Origin: Cognatilysobacter terrigena
GTDB lineage: Bacteria; Pseudomonadota; Gammaproteobacteria; Xanthomonadales; Xanthomonadaceae
Length of the DNA: 64,000 nucleotides
Assembly: GCF_004361065.1 (NCBI RefSeq)
Contig: NZ_SELT01000008.1
Location: 1-64,000 of the forward strand
Direction: 5' to 3'
Positions 18,071 to 29,128 of the stretch are shown piece by piece. The notes below the pieces were generated by a model. It was not told the DNA's origin. It did no database searches and saw only the letters and a program-made list of their open reading frames with translations. Every line of letters begins with the position of its first letter. Positions within the stretch are counted from its first letter, which is position 1. The position numbers and the translations under genes were made by a program.

Positions 18071-18625
18071 ATGACCGAACTGCGCTTTCGAAATGCCACG
18101 CCCCGCGACGCCGATGCGATCGCCGCGCTCGTCGAGTCGGCCTACCGCGGCGACGCCAGCCGTGCCGGCTGGACGACCGAAGCGGATCTCCTCGACGGTC
18201 GCCGAACCGACGCGAACGACGTCCGCGAGTGCATCGCGCGTCCCGACAGCGTGATCCTGCTCGCCATCGATCCCGCCACTCGCGAAGCCGTCGCCTGCGC
18301 CCACGTCGCAAAGGAAGACGGCAACGGTTATTTCGGCATGTTTTCGGTGCGGCCCACGCTTCAGGGCGGCGGCGTCGGCAAGCAATTGCTTGCGCGCGCG
18401 GAACGCCTGGCCTTCAATCACTGGGGCCTGCCGGCGATGCGCATGACGGTGATCGACGTGCGCGACGAACTCATCGCGTTCTACGAGCGCCGCGGCTACG
18501 TGCGCACGGGCATCAAGAAGCCCTTCCCCTACGGCGACGAACGCTTCGGGCTGCCGCGGCGTGACGACCTTCGCTTCGAGGTCCTCGAAAAGCGCGCGCC
18601 GGCTCGCGCCGCATCCCGCCGCTGA
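18071..18625 (+). CDS. GNAT family N-acetyltransferase in the suf operon
   Basis: A 184-residue acetyl-CoA-dependent acetyltransferase of the GNAT fold. It has the N-terminal LRFRNATPRDADAIAALVESAYRGD of the RimI-like group and the acetyl-CoA loop QGGGVGKQLL in the A motif, followed by the B-motif tyrosine in IAFYERRGYVRTG. Starting at ATG 18071 leaves a four-base gap after sufS; an ATG four codons earlier would overlap sufS. The substrate is unknown. Its fixed place between sufS and the Rieske gene suggests co-expression with SUF, but a functional link is inference. Confidence 0.88.
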   Translation: MTELRFRNATPRDADAIAALVESAYRGDASRAGWTTEADLLDGRRTDANDVRECIARPDSVILLAIDPATREAVACAHVAKEDGNGYFGMFSVRPTLQGGGVGKQLLARAERLAFNHWGLPAMRMTVIDVRDELIAFYERRGYVRTGIKKPFPYGDERFGLPRRDDLRFEVLEKRAPARAASRR

Positions 18626-18627
18626 TC

Positions 18628-18948
18628 ATGGACGGCTGGGCACGCGTCGGAACCACGTCCGAGATCCTACCCGGCGAGCACCGTGTCGTCTGGGACGGCG
18701 ACACGCCCATCCTGGTCGTCAATCTCGAAGGCGACTACTACGCTCTGCTCGACCAGTGCACGCACGAGGACTACGAACTGTCCGCGGGCCCGGTCGACGC
18801 CGATGAGGGCGTCGTCGAATGCGTGCTCCACGGTGCGCGTTTCGACCTGCGCAGCGGCCGAGCCCTTTGCGGGCCGGCGTATCTGCCAGTTCCGAAGTTC
18901 CCCGTCGAGGTCGTCGACGGCGCGATTTGGACGCGCGACGACCGCTGA
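18628..18948 (+). CDS. Rieske [2Fe-2S] ferredoxin-like protein (NirD/BphF type)
   Basis: A 106-residue single-domain soluble Rieske protein. The cluster ligands are Cys44 and His46 in CTH, and Cys65 and His68 in CVLH; the second motif differs from the common CPYH/CPLH by a valine in the proline position. There is no membrane anchor. Such proteins pass electrons to oxygenases or assembly enzymes, and a small Rieske gene closes suf operons in several proteobacteria, where it may supply electrons for cluster assembly (inference). It starts two bases after the GNAT stop and is the last gene of the operon. Confidence 0.9.
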   Translation: MDGWARVGTTSEILPGEHRVVWDGDTPILVVNLEGDYYALLDQCTHEDYELSAGPVDADEGVVECVLHGARFDLRSGRALCGPAYLPVPKFPVEVVDGAIWTRDDR

Positions 18949-18998
18949 GCCCGGTCCCTGCCTGACGCCAACCAGCGCACCGTGCATCGGTCGACCGC

Positions 18999-19023
18999 GA
19001 TTCGCAATTGCGAATCATTCTTA
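18999..19023 (+). promoter_or_regulatory. Perfect 18-bp palindrome and Fur-like box upstream of the TonB receptor
   Basis: 18999-19016 reads GATTCGCAATTGCGAATC, identical to its own reverse complement. The overlapping GCGAATCATTCTT matches the right half of the Fur box (GATAATCATTATC) at nine of 13 positions, and AATTGC recurs just downstream. It lies about 75 bases before the receptor start in an otherwise unusually AT-rich patch. Iron repression by Fur is the natural reading for a siderophore receptor, though the palindrome could bind another regulator. Confidence 0.6.
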
Positions 19024-19094
19024 ATTGCGTTTCAATATGCCCACGGCCGGTCGCTCCCGCGCCACGGCTGCCCTCCTCTGCGCATATCGGAACC

Positions 19095-21419
19095 ATGGCC
19101 CACATCACGAGTCGCAAGCACGCGCCGCGCCCGGACGCGCCCTTCAGCCGCACCCTCGGCGCCTCGCTGCTCGCAGGCCTCGCGCTCGGCGCGACGTTCA
19201 CCGCCGTCGCGGCAAGCCCGGCCGACGACGACAAGGAAACCCTCGACCGCGTGAAGGTCTACGGCGCACGCACCAAGCGCTACAACGGCGAATCCAGCTC
19301 GGCCAAGTACACGCAGACGCTGGTCGACACGACCCAGACGATCAACGTGATCGGCAACGACCTGTTCAATGAACAAGGCGCGACGTCGCTCACCGAAGCG
19401 CTGCGCAACAGCCCGGGCGTCGGCACGTTCTACGCGGGCGAGAACGGCAACACAAGCACGGGCGACGCGATCTACATGCGTGGCTTCGATACGTCCGGCA
19501 GCATCTTCGTCGACGGCATCCGCGACCTCGGCGCGGTCAGCCGCGACGTGTTCAACGTCGACCAGATCGAGGTCACAAAGGGCCCGGCGGGCACCGACAC
19601 GGGCCGCAGCGCGCCGACCGGCGCGATCAACCTCGTCACCAAGCGCGCGAACCTGCGCGACGCGAACAGTGCGTCGCTGTCCATCGGCAGCGACGATCAG
19701 CTGCGCGGCGTCGCGGACTTCAATCATCACCTCGGCGACAGCACCGCCCTGCGCGTGAACGTAATGGCGCAGGACAGCGACGTTCCCGGCCGCGACCGCG
19801 TCAACAACAGCCGATGGGGCCTCGCCGCATCGCTGGGCTTCGGCCTCGACGGCCCGACGCGCACGCACCTCGACGTTCTGCACGTAAGGCAGGACAACAT
19901 TCCGGACGGCTGGGTGCCGACGGTCGGCTTGCCGGGTTACTCCTCGCCTGACCCAACGCGTCCCTATATCTCGAACGCCGCACCGGTCGATCCGAGCAAC
20001 TTCTACGGCACGACGTCGGACTTCGATCACGTCGATGCGGACATGGCAACGCTGCGCGTCGAGCACATGACCGACAGCGGCGCGCAGCTGCGCAACATCA
20101 CGCGCTGGGGCCGGACGTCGCAGGAGTACATGCTGACGTCGTTCATCGCGAACAAGGACAACCTCCAGACGCCGAATCCGGCGGATCCCTCCACCTGGAC
20201 GCTCGCGCGCAGCAACCCGACGTTCAAAGACCAGGTCAATTCGATCGTCACCAACCAGACGAGCCTGGTCATGCATTTTGGCGAGGGCGCGGTGCGCCAC
20301 GACCTGAGCACCGGAGTCGAGTTCGTGCACGAAGTGCTCGACCAGCGCGGTGTGGCGCCTCGCGCTGGCACGGCCTGGCCGGCGGCGAACCTCTACAACC
20401 CGGACCCCAACGTCACGGGCCTCGTCCGCATCCACAACGGTGCAGACAGCCACGGCCGCGCGGACACGATTTCGGCGTATGCGTTCGACACCATCAGCTT
20501 CGGCGAGCGCTGGCAGATCAACGGCGGCCTGCGTTTCGACCGCTATGAGAGCGAGTACCGCAACGCGCGTGCCTGCATCGCCACATCGACGCAGACGTCG
20601 ACGGCCCCGCTGTGCAACGGCGCCGCACTGGGTACCGTGCTGCCATACCTCGATACGGCCGATTCCGACACGCTGGTGAACTGGAAGGTCGGGGCGCTCT
20701 ACAAGCCGACGGCGACCTCCAGCATCTACGCGAACTACGCACTGTCGTATCAACCGCCAGGCGGCGCGACGCTTGAGCTCAGCGGCGCAGCCAACAGCCC
20801 CAACAAGCCGGGCTACGAGCCGCAGCGCGCGCGCACCGGCGAAGTCGGCGCCAAGTGGAGCGTGGCCGACGACGCACTGCTGCTGACCGGAGCGCTGTAC
20901 GACACCCGCATCGACAACGAAGTGGCATTCGACGCGTCGACCAACAGCTACTCGCAAGCCGGTGGCAAGCGTGTGCGTGGCATCGAACTCAGCGCCGTCG
21001 GCCAGCTGACGAAGAACTGGTGGGTGTCGGCGGGCTATACGACGATGGACGCCGAGGTCACCACCGGGCCGAACGTTGCAAATGATGGCTCGCGCCAGCT
21101 CGCCTACACCCCGGAAAGCGCCTTCACCGCGTGGACCACCTATCGCTTCGCCAATGGCCTCACGCTCGGCGGCGGCGCACGTTATTCGGGCGAGATGAAG
21201 CGCGGCACGGATGGCGCGATCGGCACGCCTGCGTTCACCGAGGCGTACTGGGTGTTCGATGCGGTCGCGAGCTACGCGTTCAACGATGCGTTCGACGTGC
21301 GCCTCAACCTCTACAACTTGGCCGATCGCGAATACGTTGCGGCCATCAACAAGAGCGGCTATCGCTATACGCCCGGCCAGCCGCGATCGGCGCTGCTGAC
21401 CTTCAACGCGAGGTTCTGA
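19095..21419 (+). CDS. fiu: TonB-dependent catecholate siderophore receptor (Fiu-like)
   Basis: Outer-membrane receptor of 774 residues for ferric catechol siderophores. ATG 19095 gives a signal peptide ([20 protein letters not shown]). The plug follows: [46 protein letters not shown] and [27 protein letters not shown]. The 22-strand barrel ends in the canonical terminal Phe (LTFNARF). The [16 protein letters not shown] wording and the next gene (PiuC/YbiX) fit the Fiu/PiuA group. The upstream Fur-like site suggests induction in low iron. TonB/ExbB/ExbD are not in the window. Confidence 0.92.
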   Translation: MAHITSRKHAPRPDAPFSRTLGASLLAGLALGATFTAVAASPADDDKETLDRVKVYGARTKRYNGESSSAKYTQTLVDTTQTINVIGNDLFNEQGATSLTEALRNSPGVGTFYAGENGNTSTGDAIYMRGFDTSGSIFVDGIRDLGAVSRDVFNVDQIEVTKGPAGTDTGRSAPTGAINLVTKRANLRDANSASLSIGSDDQLRGVADFNHHLGDSTALRVNVMAQDSDVPGRDRVNNSRWGLAASLGFGLDGPTRTHLDVLHVRQDNIPDGWVPTVGLPGYSSPDPTRPYISNAAPVDPSNFYGTTSDFDHVDADMATLRVEHMTDSGAQLRNITRWGRTSQEYMLTSFIANKDNLQTPNPADPSTWTLARSNPTFKDQVNSIVTNQTSLVMHFGEGAVRHDLSTGVEFVHEVLDQRGVAPRAGTAWPAANLYNPDPNVTGLVRIHNGADSHGRADTISAYAFDTISFGERWQINGGLRFDRYESEYRNARACIATSTQTSTAPLCNGAALGTVLPYLDTADSDTLVNWKVGALYKPTATSSIYANYALSYQPPGGATLELSGAANSPNKPGYEPQRARTGEVGAKWSVADDALLLTGALYDTRIDNEVAFDASTNSYSQAGGKRVRGIELSAVGQLTKNWWVSAGYTTMDAEVTTGPNVANDGSRQLAYTPESAFTAWTTYRFANGLTLGGGARYSGEMKRGTDGAIGTPAFTEAYWVFDAVASYAFNDAFDVRLNLYNLADREYVAAINKSGYRYTPGQPRSALLTFNARF

Positions 21420-21423
21420 CCGC

Positions 21424-22116
21424 ATGCTCCTGCACGTCCCCGGCATCCTCGATGCGGACGCTCTCGCGAGCGTGCGTCGCGCACTCTTGGATGCGGAGTG
21501 GACCGACGGTCGCGCGACCGTGGGTCTTCAGGGCGCGCAGGTCAAGCGCAACGAACAGTTGCCCGATGCATCGCCGGTGCGACAACGCCTCGCTGCACTC
21601 GTGCTCGAAGCGGTCTCGCGCCATCCGATGGTCCATGCCGCCGCGTTGCCGGCGCGCATCTTCCCGCCGCGCTTCAACCGCTATCGCGGCGGTGGCGAAT
21701 ACGGCTTCCACGTCGACGGCGCGGTCATGACGGTGGATGCGTCGCACGACATGCCCGCGCATCGGATCCGCAGCGACATCTCGTGCACGCTGTTCCTCAA
21801 CCAGCCGGACGACTACGACGGTGGCGAGCTGATCGTCAGCGACACCTACGGCGAGCACGAGGTGAAACTGCCCGCGGGCGATGCGATCGTGTATCCGTCG
21901 AGCAGCCTGCATCGGGTGACGCCGGTGACGCGCGGCGAGAGGCTGGCGTCGTTCTTCTGGGTGCAGAGCCTGGTGCGGGACGACAGCCAGCGACGCACGC
22001 TGTTCGAACTCGACGCGTCGATCCAGACGCTGACCGCAACCGGCGCCGACCGGGAGTCGCTGGTGCGGCTCACGGGCATCTATCACAACCTCCTGCGGCG
22101 CTGGGCCGAGACCTGA
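21424..22116 (+). CDS. piuC: PKHD-type Fe(II)/2-oxoglutarate hydroxylase, PiuC/YbiX family
   Basis: A 230-residue dioxygenase of the prolyl-4-hydroxylase fold. The iron-binding triad is visible as His96 and Asp98 in FHVDGAV and His163 in SSSLHRV, with the 2-oxoglutarate-binding Arg in [11 protein letters not shown]. In E. coli and Pseudomonas the gene regularly follows fiu/piuA; its substrate is unknown but probably a siderophore or receptor-related molecule. Here it starts four bases after the receptor stop, so they are co-transcribed, presumably under the same iron control. Confidence 0.93.
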   Translation: MLLHVPGILDADALASVRRALLDAEWTDGRATVGLQGAQVKRNEQLPDASPVRQRLAALVLEAVSRHPMVHAAALPARIFPPRFNRYRGGGEYGFHVDGAVMTVDASHDMPAHRIRSDISCTLFLNQPDDYDGGELIVSDTYGEHEVKLPAGDAIVYPSSSLHRVTPVTRGERLASFFWVQSLVRDDSQRRTLFELDASIQTLTATGADRESLVRLTGIYHNLLRRWAET

Positions 22117-22150
22117 GCCCGCGCTTCTTCTAATTCATCACTTCGATCCC

Positions 22151-22807
22151 ATGACGCCGACTGCCACTGCGAACAAGTCCCGCCCTGCCACGCGCAAAGT
22201 CGCCTATCGCTGGGTGCGCCAGATCCATCTGTGGGTGGGCGCCTGGGGCGCGCTCGCTGCGGTGCTGTTCGGCCTGACGGGCCTGTTCCTCGCCAACCGC
22301 ATGGGCGACCACGCGTGGCCGCAGGGCGACTCGCGCGAAACCGGCACGTTGACGCTCGAGGTGCCTACGGATGCACAGACGAATCCGAAGGCGCTCGCGG
22401 CGTGGCTGCGCAGTGCGTACCAGCTCGATGCGACGAACGTGCGCGGCGGTCGCCCGGAAGGCGGTCGCGTCGAAGGACGTGACGTGCGTCAGCCGGCGAA
22501 GTGGTCGGCGTCGGGCGGCAGCGCGCGCAAGTCGTGGACGCTCGAATACGTGCCGGGCAACGCGACCGCCGAACTCAAGCGCAACGAGCAGTCGCCGCTG
22601 GCCGCACTTCTTCGCCTGCACAAGGGCGTCGGCGGCGGCCTGTTCTGGCGCGTGTTGCAGACCAGCTTCGCGATCGGCATGGTGCTGCTCGGCCTGTCGG
22701 GCATCTGGCTGTGGGCGCGCGGCCGCACGCCGAAGGACATGGTGTTCAGCGTGATGGGTCTAGCCACGCTGGTGTTTTTCGCAGCGTTGGGTCTCGCGCT
22801 GGCGTAA
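22151..22807 (+). CDS. PepSY-associated transmembrane protein, third gene of the iron-uptake module
   Basis: A 218-residue inner-membrane protein. TM1 is near residues 27-50 (QIHLWVGAWGALAAVLFGLTGLFLANR), a periplasmic region follows to about residue 160, TM2 is near 172-193 (FAIGMVLLGLSGIWLWARG) and TM3 near the end. The IHLW start and SGIWLWARG are standard for PepSY-TM proteins, some of which are siderophore-linked reductases (PiuB, FhuF-adjacent types). The histidine in LLRLHKGVGGG may bind heme (inference). It lies 34 bases after piuC and is probably part of the same iron-starvation transcript. Confidence 0.85.
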   Translation: MTPTATANKSRPATRKVAYRWVRQIHLWVGAWGALAAVLFGLTGLFLANRMGDHAWPQGDSRETGTLTLEVPTDAQTNPKALAAWLRSAYQLDATNVRGGRPEGGRVEGRDVRQPAKWSASGGSARKSWTLEYVPGNATAELKRNEQSPLAALLRLHKGVGGGLFWRVLQTSFAIGMVLLGLSGIWLWARGRTPKDMVFSVMGLATLVFFAALGLALA

Positions 22808-22831
22808 GCCACTCGAGACCGACGAGGTTTT

Positions 22832-23461
22832 TTAGTCGTCGCTCAACGACAGCCCGCCGTCGCCACCGCGATCGGTCGGCGTCAGGCGGATCAGCAGCGC
22901 CTCGCCTGCGCCGTCGAGCACGTGGCGCAGGCGCTCGTCGCCGGCCTGCAGGATGGCGGTGTCGCCCATCGCGAGATCCGGCAGTGCGCTCCCGTCGGCG
23001 AAGCGCGCGTGGCCCGCGAGCTGGTGGACGATCCACGTCGACCGCGGCTCGGCGAAGACGACCATCGCGCCCACCAGCGGACGACGCCAGAGTTCGGCGT
23101 CGTAGAGGTCGCGTCGCCACATCAGGTTGAAGTCGTGCGTCGGGCCGTCGACCAGTTCACCGTGGATGGCGAGTTCGCCGGCGAAGCGGTGTCGGCCGTA
23201 TGGCGGCAGGACATCGGCGACGGTTCCATCGTCGAAGCGCAGGCGCACGCCTTCGCCGGCCAGTAGCACCAGTTCCCGATCGACACCCGGAAACGCCGAG
23301 AACGGACCGTCCGCGGTGATCTCCGCGATCGACAGCCGCCACTCCCAGTCGTTGCCGTCGGCCGGTGCTTCGGCGTGGATCTCGCGCGTCCAGCCGGCGC
23401 CGTTGCGCCAACGGGTGCGGCGGTACTCGTACGAGGGAATGACACGGGATCGGGCGGGCAT
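22832..23461 (-). CDS. HutD/Ves family cupin protein
   Basis: A 209-residue protein of the HutD/Ves family, a bicupin without enzyme activity assigned. The diagnostic N-terminal RRTRWRNGAGWTREI and the segment WRLSIAEITADGPFSAFPGVDRELVLLAGEG are intact, as is the later GPTHDFNLMWRRD. HutD is thought to act as a governor of histidine use in Pseudomonas and Ves is a cold-induced protein in E. coli; with no hut genes here the role is open. ATG 23461 is chosen because the upstream extension is a Pro/Arg shadow. It converges on the PepSY gene. Confidence 0.87.
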   Translation of the reverse strand: MPARSRVIPSYEYRRTRWRNGAGWTREIHAEAPADGNDWEWRLSIAEITADGPFSAFPGVDRELVLLAGEGVRLRFDDGTVADVLPPYGRHRFAGELAIHGELVDGPTHDFNLMWRRDLYDAELWRRPLVGAMVVFAEPRSTWIVHQLAGHARFADGSALPDLAMGDTAILQAGDERLRHVLDGAGEALLIRLTPTDRGGDGGLSLSDD

Positions 23462-23516
23462 GGGGCGTCCGTGCGGGCGGCCCCGCCAGTATGCCGACGG
23501 GGCGCGCACGCACGAA

Positions 23517-23548
23517 GCCGCCGACGGGCTTCCCGGCCCGCCGGCGGC
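23517..23548. repeat. GC-rich inverted repeat 3' of the ComEA-like gene
   Basis: GCCGCCG (23517-23523) and CGGCGGC (23542-23548) pair, with further pairing inside the loop. It lies between the 3' end of the ComEA-like gene and the 5' end of the HutD gene, both on the minus strand. No T-run follows, so it is a weak terminator candidate at best. The rest of this 167-base gap holds nothing else recognisable. Confidence 0.4.
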
Positions 23549-23628
23549 GTACGTCCATGTCGGGGTCCGTCCCCGGATTCCAGGCGTCCCTGCCTGCCGG
23601 CCGTCGTCCCTGCGGCCGGTGCGGTGCT

Positions 23629-24000
23629 TCAGCGCTGCAGGTTGGCGACGCGCGGCATCGGGCGGCCGGTGGTGGCCGGGCGCGCCGGCACGGCGCCGAG
23701 CACGATGCGGTCGCGGTTCTTCTCGATGGTCTTGAGGCCGATGCCCTTCACCAGGGCGAGCTGGTCGATGGTGCGGAACGGGCCATTCGTCTTGCGGTAG
23801 CTGACGATTTCCTGCGCCTTCGCCGGGCCGACGTTGACCAGCACGCGGTCGAGCGTGGCCGCGTCGGCCGTGTTGATGTTCACGCGCTCGACGGCCGGGG
23901 CCGGCATCGCACGGGCGGGCGTCGCGGGGGTCGCCGCGGCCGCGGTGCTGGCCAGGGCGAGCGAGAGGGCGAGGGTCTGGAGGATGTGGGCGAGCTTCAT
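23629..24000 (-). CDS. ComEA family helix-hairpin-helix exported protein
   Basis: A 123-residue protein: a signal peptide (to about residue 23, STAAAA), a short Pro/Ala linker, then a double HhH DNA-binding domain of about 60 residues (VNINTADAATLDRVL, VGPAKAQEIVSYRKTNGPF, VKGIGLKTIEKNRDRI). This is the ComEA core, which binds incoming double-stranded DNA in the periplasm during natural transformation. In Xanthomonadaceae several such small paralogues exist and not all serve competence. No other competence gene is adjacent. It starts at ATG 24000, divergent from the M20 peptidase, with a 192-base shared promoter region. Confidence 0.88.
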   Translation of the reverse strand: MKLAHILQTLALSLALASTAAAATPATPARAMPAPAVERVNINTADAATLDRVLVNVGPAKAQEIVSYRKTNGPFRTIDQLALVKGIGLKTIEKNRDRIVLGAVPARPATTGRPMPRVANLQR

Positions 24001-24146
24001 GACGAGGTCCTTGTCGGTGGGTGGCCGTGTCGGCCGGTGAGGACAGTCTCTCGATCCGCGCCCCCGCCTCCGATCGGTCGTCGACCCGTCGCGGCGCGGG
24101 AAACTCCGTGTCGTCGGGTAGGAAAAGTCCGAAACACCCGCGGGGC

Positions 24147-24152
24147 TAGAAT
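24147..24152 (+). promoter_or_regulatory. Candidate -10 box of the M20 peptidase gene
   Basis: TAGAAT, five of six matches to the sigma70 -10 consensus, 41 bases before the gene's ATG; no clear -35 is seen. Transcription would start near 24159, which places the upstream in-frame ATG (24151) inside the promoter and the C13 tract inside the 5' leader. Confidence 0.4.
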
Positions 24153-24170
24153 GGTCGACCGCGTTTTCCT

Positions 24171-24183
24171 CCCCCCCCCCCCC
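24171..24183 (+). repeat. Homopolymer tract of 13 C residues in the leader of the M20 peptidase gene
   Basis: Thirteen consecutive C, followed immediately by the GAGG ribosome binding site (24184-24187) and the ATG at 24193. Runs of this length are prone to slippage during replication. It is also a place where sequencing length errors are common. Confidence 0.9.
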
Positions 24184-24192
24184 GAGGCCCCC

Positions 24193-25683
<1,491 letters not shown>

Positions 25684-25707
25684 GTCCCGGCGCGTCACGT
25701 CACTGAA

Positions 25708-25740
25708 CGGCGGGTACCTTCCGGGCCCGCCGTTTTTCTT
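25708..25740 (+). terminator. Rho-independent terminator after the M20 peptidase gene
   Basis: CGGCGGG (25708-25714) pairs with CCCGCCG (25726-25732) and is followed by TTTTTCTTTTT. It is 24 bases after the stop codon. Confidence 0.85.
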
Positions 25741-25802
25741 TTTCGACGGCGCCACAACACGGCCGGCCGGACGATCGTCGGCATTCCTGCGGAGACGACG
25801 TC

Positions 25803-26057
25803 ATGTTCCATGGCTTTTTCGGCTACCTGATCGGCGGCGCGATCATCGGCGTGCTCGCGCGCTTCCTGAAGCCGGGCCCCGATCCGATGGGCCTGATCAT
25901 GACGATCCTTGTCGGTGCGGGCGGCGCCGCGATCGGCGGCATGGTGGCGGGCCGCGGCGCGATCGCGTGGATCGTCGCCATCGTCAGCGCGATGATCCTG
26001 ATCGCGATCTACCAGCGACTGACACGACGCGCACCGCGGGATCGCACGGCGCGTTGA
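25803..26057 (+). CDS. GlsB/YeaQ/YmgE family stress-response membrane protein
   Basis: An 84-residue inner-membrane protein with three hydrophobic segments (FFGYLIGGAIIGVLARFL, GLIMTILVGAGGAAIGGMVAG, IAWIVAIVSAMILIAIY), the standard layout of the transglycosylase-associated/GlsB family. The glycine-rich IGGAIIGVLARFL and GAGGAAIGG are the family hallmarks. Members are induced by general stress; mechanism unknown. It is a single-gene unit between a terminator and the 3' end of the convergent cysNC gene, 48 bases away. Confidence 0.88.
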   Translation: MFHGFFGYLIGGAIIGVLARFLKPGPDPMGLIMTILVGAGGAAIGGMVAGRGAIAWIVAIVSAMILIAIYQRLTRRAPRDRTAR

Positions 26058-26105
26058 CCACTGCCTTCGACGCCTTGCGATCGCTGAAGCGCCGAACCCG
26101 GTCGA

Positions 26106-27989
26106 TCAACGCAGCAGTGCGTCGACCACGCGCGCCGCGAGCGCTTCCGCCGACTCGCCGACGGTGTCGAGGACGAGTTCCGCGTTCTCCGGCACTTCGT
26201 ACGGCGAATCGATGCCGGTGAAGTTCGGAATCTTGCCGGCGCGCGCCTTTGCGTAGAGGCCCTTCACGTCGCGCGATTCGGCGACGTCGAGCGGCGTGTC
26301 GACGAACACCTCGATGAACTCGCCGTCGTCGAACAGTTCACGAGCAAGGCGACGCTCGGAGCGGAACGGCGAGATGAAGCTCACCAGCACGATGAGGCCG
26401 GCGTCGGTCATGAGCTTCGCGACTTCGGCGACGCGACGGATGTTTTCGACGCGGTCCTCGGCGGTGAAGCCGAGATCCTTGTTGAGGCCGTGGCGCACGT
26501 TGTCGCCGTCGAGGATGTAGGTGTGCAGCCCCATCGCAGCGAGCCGCTTCTCGACCAGGTTCGCGATCGTCGACTTGCCCGAACCCGACAGGCCGGTGAA
26601 CCACACGCAGCGCGGCGTCTGGCCCTTGAGCCGAGCCCTCGCCTGCTTGTCGACGTCGACGTGCTGCCAGGGGATGTTCGCGGCGCGGCGCAGGGCGAAG
26701 TCGATCGTGCCCGCGGCCACGGTCGCATTGGTCTGGCGATCGATGAGGATGAACGCGCCGAGCTCGCGACTGTCGCGATACGCCTCGAAGGGCACCGGCG
26801 TGTCGAGATAGAGGTTGCAGTAGCCGACCTCGTTCATCTCGAGGTGCTTGGCCGCGAGTGCTTCCTGCGTGTTGACGTCGACCTTGTGCTTGATCTCGGT
26901 AACGCTCGCGCCGACTTCGCGCGAACCGATCTTCAGCCAGTACGGGCGCCCCGGCAGCAGCGGATGCGCATCGAGCCAGAGCACGTGCGCAGCGAACTGG
27001 TCGCTGACTTCGGCGGGATCGTGCGCGTCGGCGATGACGTCGCCGCGGCTGATGTCGAGTTCGTCGGCCAGCGTGAGCGTGACGGCCTGCCCGCGCGTCG
27101 CGACGTCGAGATCGCCCTCGGCAGTGACGATACGCGCGACTTTCGAGCGACGACCCGACGGCAACGCGACGACTTCGTCGCCCGGCTTGATCGCGCCCGC
27201 AGTGACGGTGCCTGCGAAGCCGCGGAAATCCTGGTTCGGGCGATTGACCCACTGCACGGGAAGGCGGAAACCGAGATCGCTCGCCGGCGCGTCGACCGGC
27301 ACGGTCTCGAGGAACTCGAGCAGCGTCGCACCGCCGTACCACGGCGTGTTCGGCGAGCGCTCGATCAGGTTGTCGCCTTCCAACGCGGACAGCGGCACCG
27401 CGGTGACGTTGTCGATGCCGAGCGACGTCGCCAGCTCGCGGTAGTCCCTCGCGATCGCGTCGAACGTCGCCTGGTCGTAGCCGACCAGGTCCATCTTGTT
27501 GACGGCCAGCAATACGTGCCTGATGCCGAGCAGCGAGCAGATGTAGCTGTGCCGGCGCGTCTGGGTCAGCAGGCCTTTGCGTGCGTCGACGAGCACGACG
27601 GCGGCGTCGGCGGTCGATGCGCCCGTCGCCATGTTGCGCGTGTACTGCTCGTGGCCCGGGCAGTCGGCGACGATGAACTTGCGCTTCGCCGTGCTGAAGA
27701 AGCGGTAGGCGACGTCGATCGTGATGCCCTGCTCGCGCTCGGCCTCGAGGCCGTCGAGCAGCAGCGCGTAGTCGATGCGCTCACCCTGCGTGCCGTGGCG
27801 GCGGCTGTCCTTCTCGAGCGCGCTCAGCTGGTCTTCGAACAGCCCGCGCGTGTCGTGCAGCAGGCGACCGATCAGCGTGCTCTTGCCGTCGTCCACGCTG
27901 CCGCAGGTGATGAAGCGCAGCAGGCCGCGGGATTCGTGATCAGCGAGATAGGCAGCCACCGTCGCGGCCGCGTCGTCGAAGCGCGTCAT
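26106..27989 (-). CDS. cysNC: CysN/CysC fusion: sulfate adenylyltransferase large subunit with APS kinase
   Basis: A bifunctional 627-residue enzyme of sulfate activation. The N-terminal GTPase (CysN) has GSVDDGKST (30-38), DCPGH (109-113) and NKMD (164-167) and couples GTP hydrolysis to APS synthesis by CysD. Beta-barrel domains follow to about 435. The C-terminal APS kinase (CysC) has its P-loop GLSGSGKS at 466-473 and the [15 protein letters not shown] motif, and makes PAPS. Fusion of CysN with CysC is common in xanthomonads. The ATG shares one base with the cysD stop (TGATG). PAPS production agrees with the PAPS-type CysH in the divergent operon. Confidence 0.97.
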   Translation of the reverse strand: MTRFDDAAATVAAYLADHESRGLLRFITCGSVDDGKSTLIGRLLHDTRGLFEDQLSALEKDSRRHGTQGERIDYALLLDGLEAEREQGITIDVAYRFFSTAKRKFIVADCPGHEQYTRNMATGASTADAAVVLVDARKGLLTQTRRHSYICSLLGIRHVLLAVNKMDLVGYDQATFDAIARDYRELATSLGIDNVTAVPLSALEGDNLIERSPNTPWYGGATLLEFLETVPVDAPASDLGFRLPVQWVNRPNQDFRGFAGTVTAGAIKPGDEVVALPSGRRSKVARIVTAEGDLDVATRGQAVTLTLADELDISRGDVIADAHDPAEVSDQFAAHVLWLDAHPLLPGRPYWLKIGSREVGASVTEIKHKVDVNTQEALAAKHLEMNEVGYCNLYLDTPVPFEAYRDSRELGAFILIDRQTNATVAAGTIDFALRRAANIPWQHVDVDKQARARLKGQTPRCVWFTGLSGSGKSTIANLVEKRLAAMGLHTYILDGDNVRHGLNKDLGFTAEDRVENIRRVAEVAKLMTDAGLIVLVSFISPFRSERRLARELFDDGEFIEVFVDTPLDVAESRDVKGLYAKARAGKIPNFTGIDSPYEVPENAELVLDTVGESAEALAARVVDALLR

Positions 27990-28897
27990 CAGAAATAGCC
28001 CTCGCGCTTCTTCTTCTCCATCGATGCCGATGGATCGTGGTCGATCACGCGCCCCTGTCGTTCGGACGTGGTCGCGACGAGCATCTCGGCGATGATCTTT
28101 TCGAGCGTGTCCGCTTCCGAATCGATCGCGCCGGTGAGCGGATAGCAGCCCAGCGTGCGGAAGCGGACGCGACGGTTCTGGACCATTTCGCCGTCGCGCA
28201 AAGGCAGGCGCTCGTCGTCGACCATCAGCAGCGCGCCGTCGCGTTCGACGATCGGGCGCTCGGCGGCGAAATACAGCGACGGCACGGGGATCTTCTCGCG
28301 ATAGATGTAGAGCCAGATGTCGAGCTCGGTCCAGTTCGACAGCGGGAACACACGCACGGATTCGCCCGACTGGATGCGCGTGTTGTAGAGATTCCACAGC
28401 TCGGGACGCTGGTTCTTCGGGTCCCACGCGTGCTGGCGATTGCGGAAGGAGAACACGCGTTCCTTCGCGCGCGACTTCTCCTCGTCGCGCCGCGCACCGC
28501 CGATCGCGGCGTCGAAGCGGTACTTGTCCAAGGCCTGCTTCAGCGCCTGAGTCTTCATGACGTCGGTGTGCACGGTCGCGCCGTGCGTGATCGGGCCGAT
28601 GCCCTGCGCGAGGCCGTCGGGATTGGTGTGCACCCGCAACTCGACGCCCGTCTCCGCAGCGCGACGATCGCGGAACTCGATCATCTCGCGGAACTTCCAC
28701 GTCGTATCGACGTGCAGCAGCGGGATGGGCGGACGCGCGGGGTGGAAGGCCTTGAGCAGCAGGTGCAGCAGCACCGAGCTGTCCTTGCCGACCGAATAGA
28801 GCATCACCGGATTGCGGAAGCCGGCCGCCACCTCGCGCAGGATGTGGAGGCTCTCGGCCTCCAGGCGATCGAGGTGGCTCAGGGTGGGCAGCGGCAT
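27989..28897 (-). CDS. cysD: CysD, sulfate adenylyltransferase small subunit
   Basis: The catalytic subunit making APS from ATP and sulfate. The 302-residue length equals that of E. coli CysD. The PP-loop SVGKDSS is at 35-41, with [23 protein letters not shown] and WNLYNTR downstream as in the family, and the GYF C-terminus is typical. ATG 28897 is supported by length; no strong ribosome binding site is visible. It heads the cysD-cysNC transcription unit and is divergent from cysJ across 231 bases. That shared region should hold the promoters and binding sites for a CysB-type activator, but I cannot name a specific site there. Confidence 0.96.
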   Translation of the reverse strand: MPLPTLSHLDRLEAESLHILREVAAGFRNPVMLYSVGKDSSVLLHLLLKAFHPARPPIPLLHVDTTWKFREMIEFRDRRAAETGVELRVHTNPDGLAQGIGPITHGATVHTDVMKTQALKQALDKYRFDAAIGGARRDEEKSRAKERVFSFRNRQHAWDPKNQRPELWNLYNTRIQSGESVRVFPLSNWTELDIWLYIYREKIPVPSLYFAAERPIVERDGALLMVDDERLPLRDGEMVQNRRVRFRTLGCYPLTGAIDSEADTLEKIIAEMLVATTSERQGRVIDHDPSASMEKKKREGYF

Positions 28898-29128
28898 CGG
28901 CGGCACGACGGGAATGCGGACCCGCCGATTATGGCGGTGCGGGACGGCGTCGAAGCCGAATGCAGGATTCAGGAGCGTCACGGCGGTGCGGGCGATCTCG
29001 GGGCGCCAGTGTCCGCGCAGGCGCGACGTGGGCGAAGTGCGCGTGCGGCATGAGGACATGAGCGCGCGTCCTTTCCGCACAAGAAGAGGCAGCGCGACCC
29101 TGTGCCTCCCGACGCCACCCGCCGCGCC

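Noticed and set aside
19032-21446. An 804-residue minus-strand frame opposite the TonB receptor
   Set aside because: Antisense shadow; the plus strand encodes an intact receptor with signal peptide and terminal Phe.
22808-22845. T-run (TTTTTT) between the PepSY and HutD genes as a terminator
   Set aside because: The flanking CGAC/GTCG arms enclose the T-run itself, so it does not form the usual stem followed by T.
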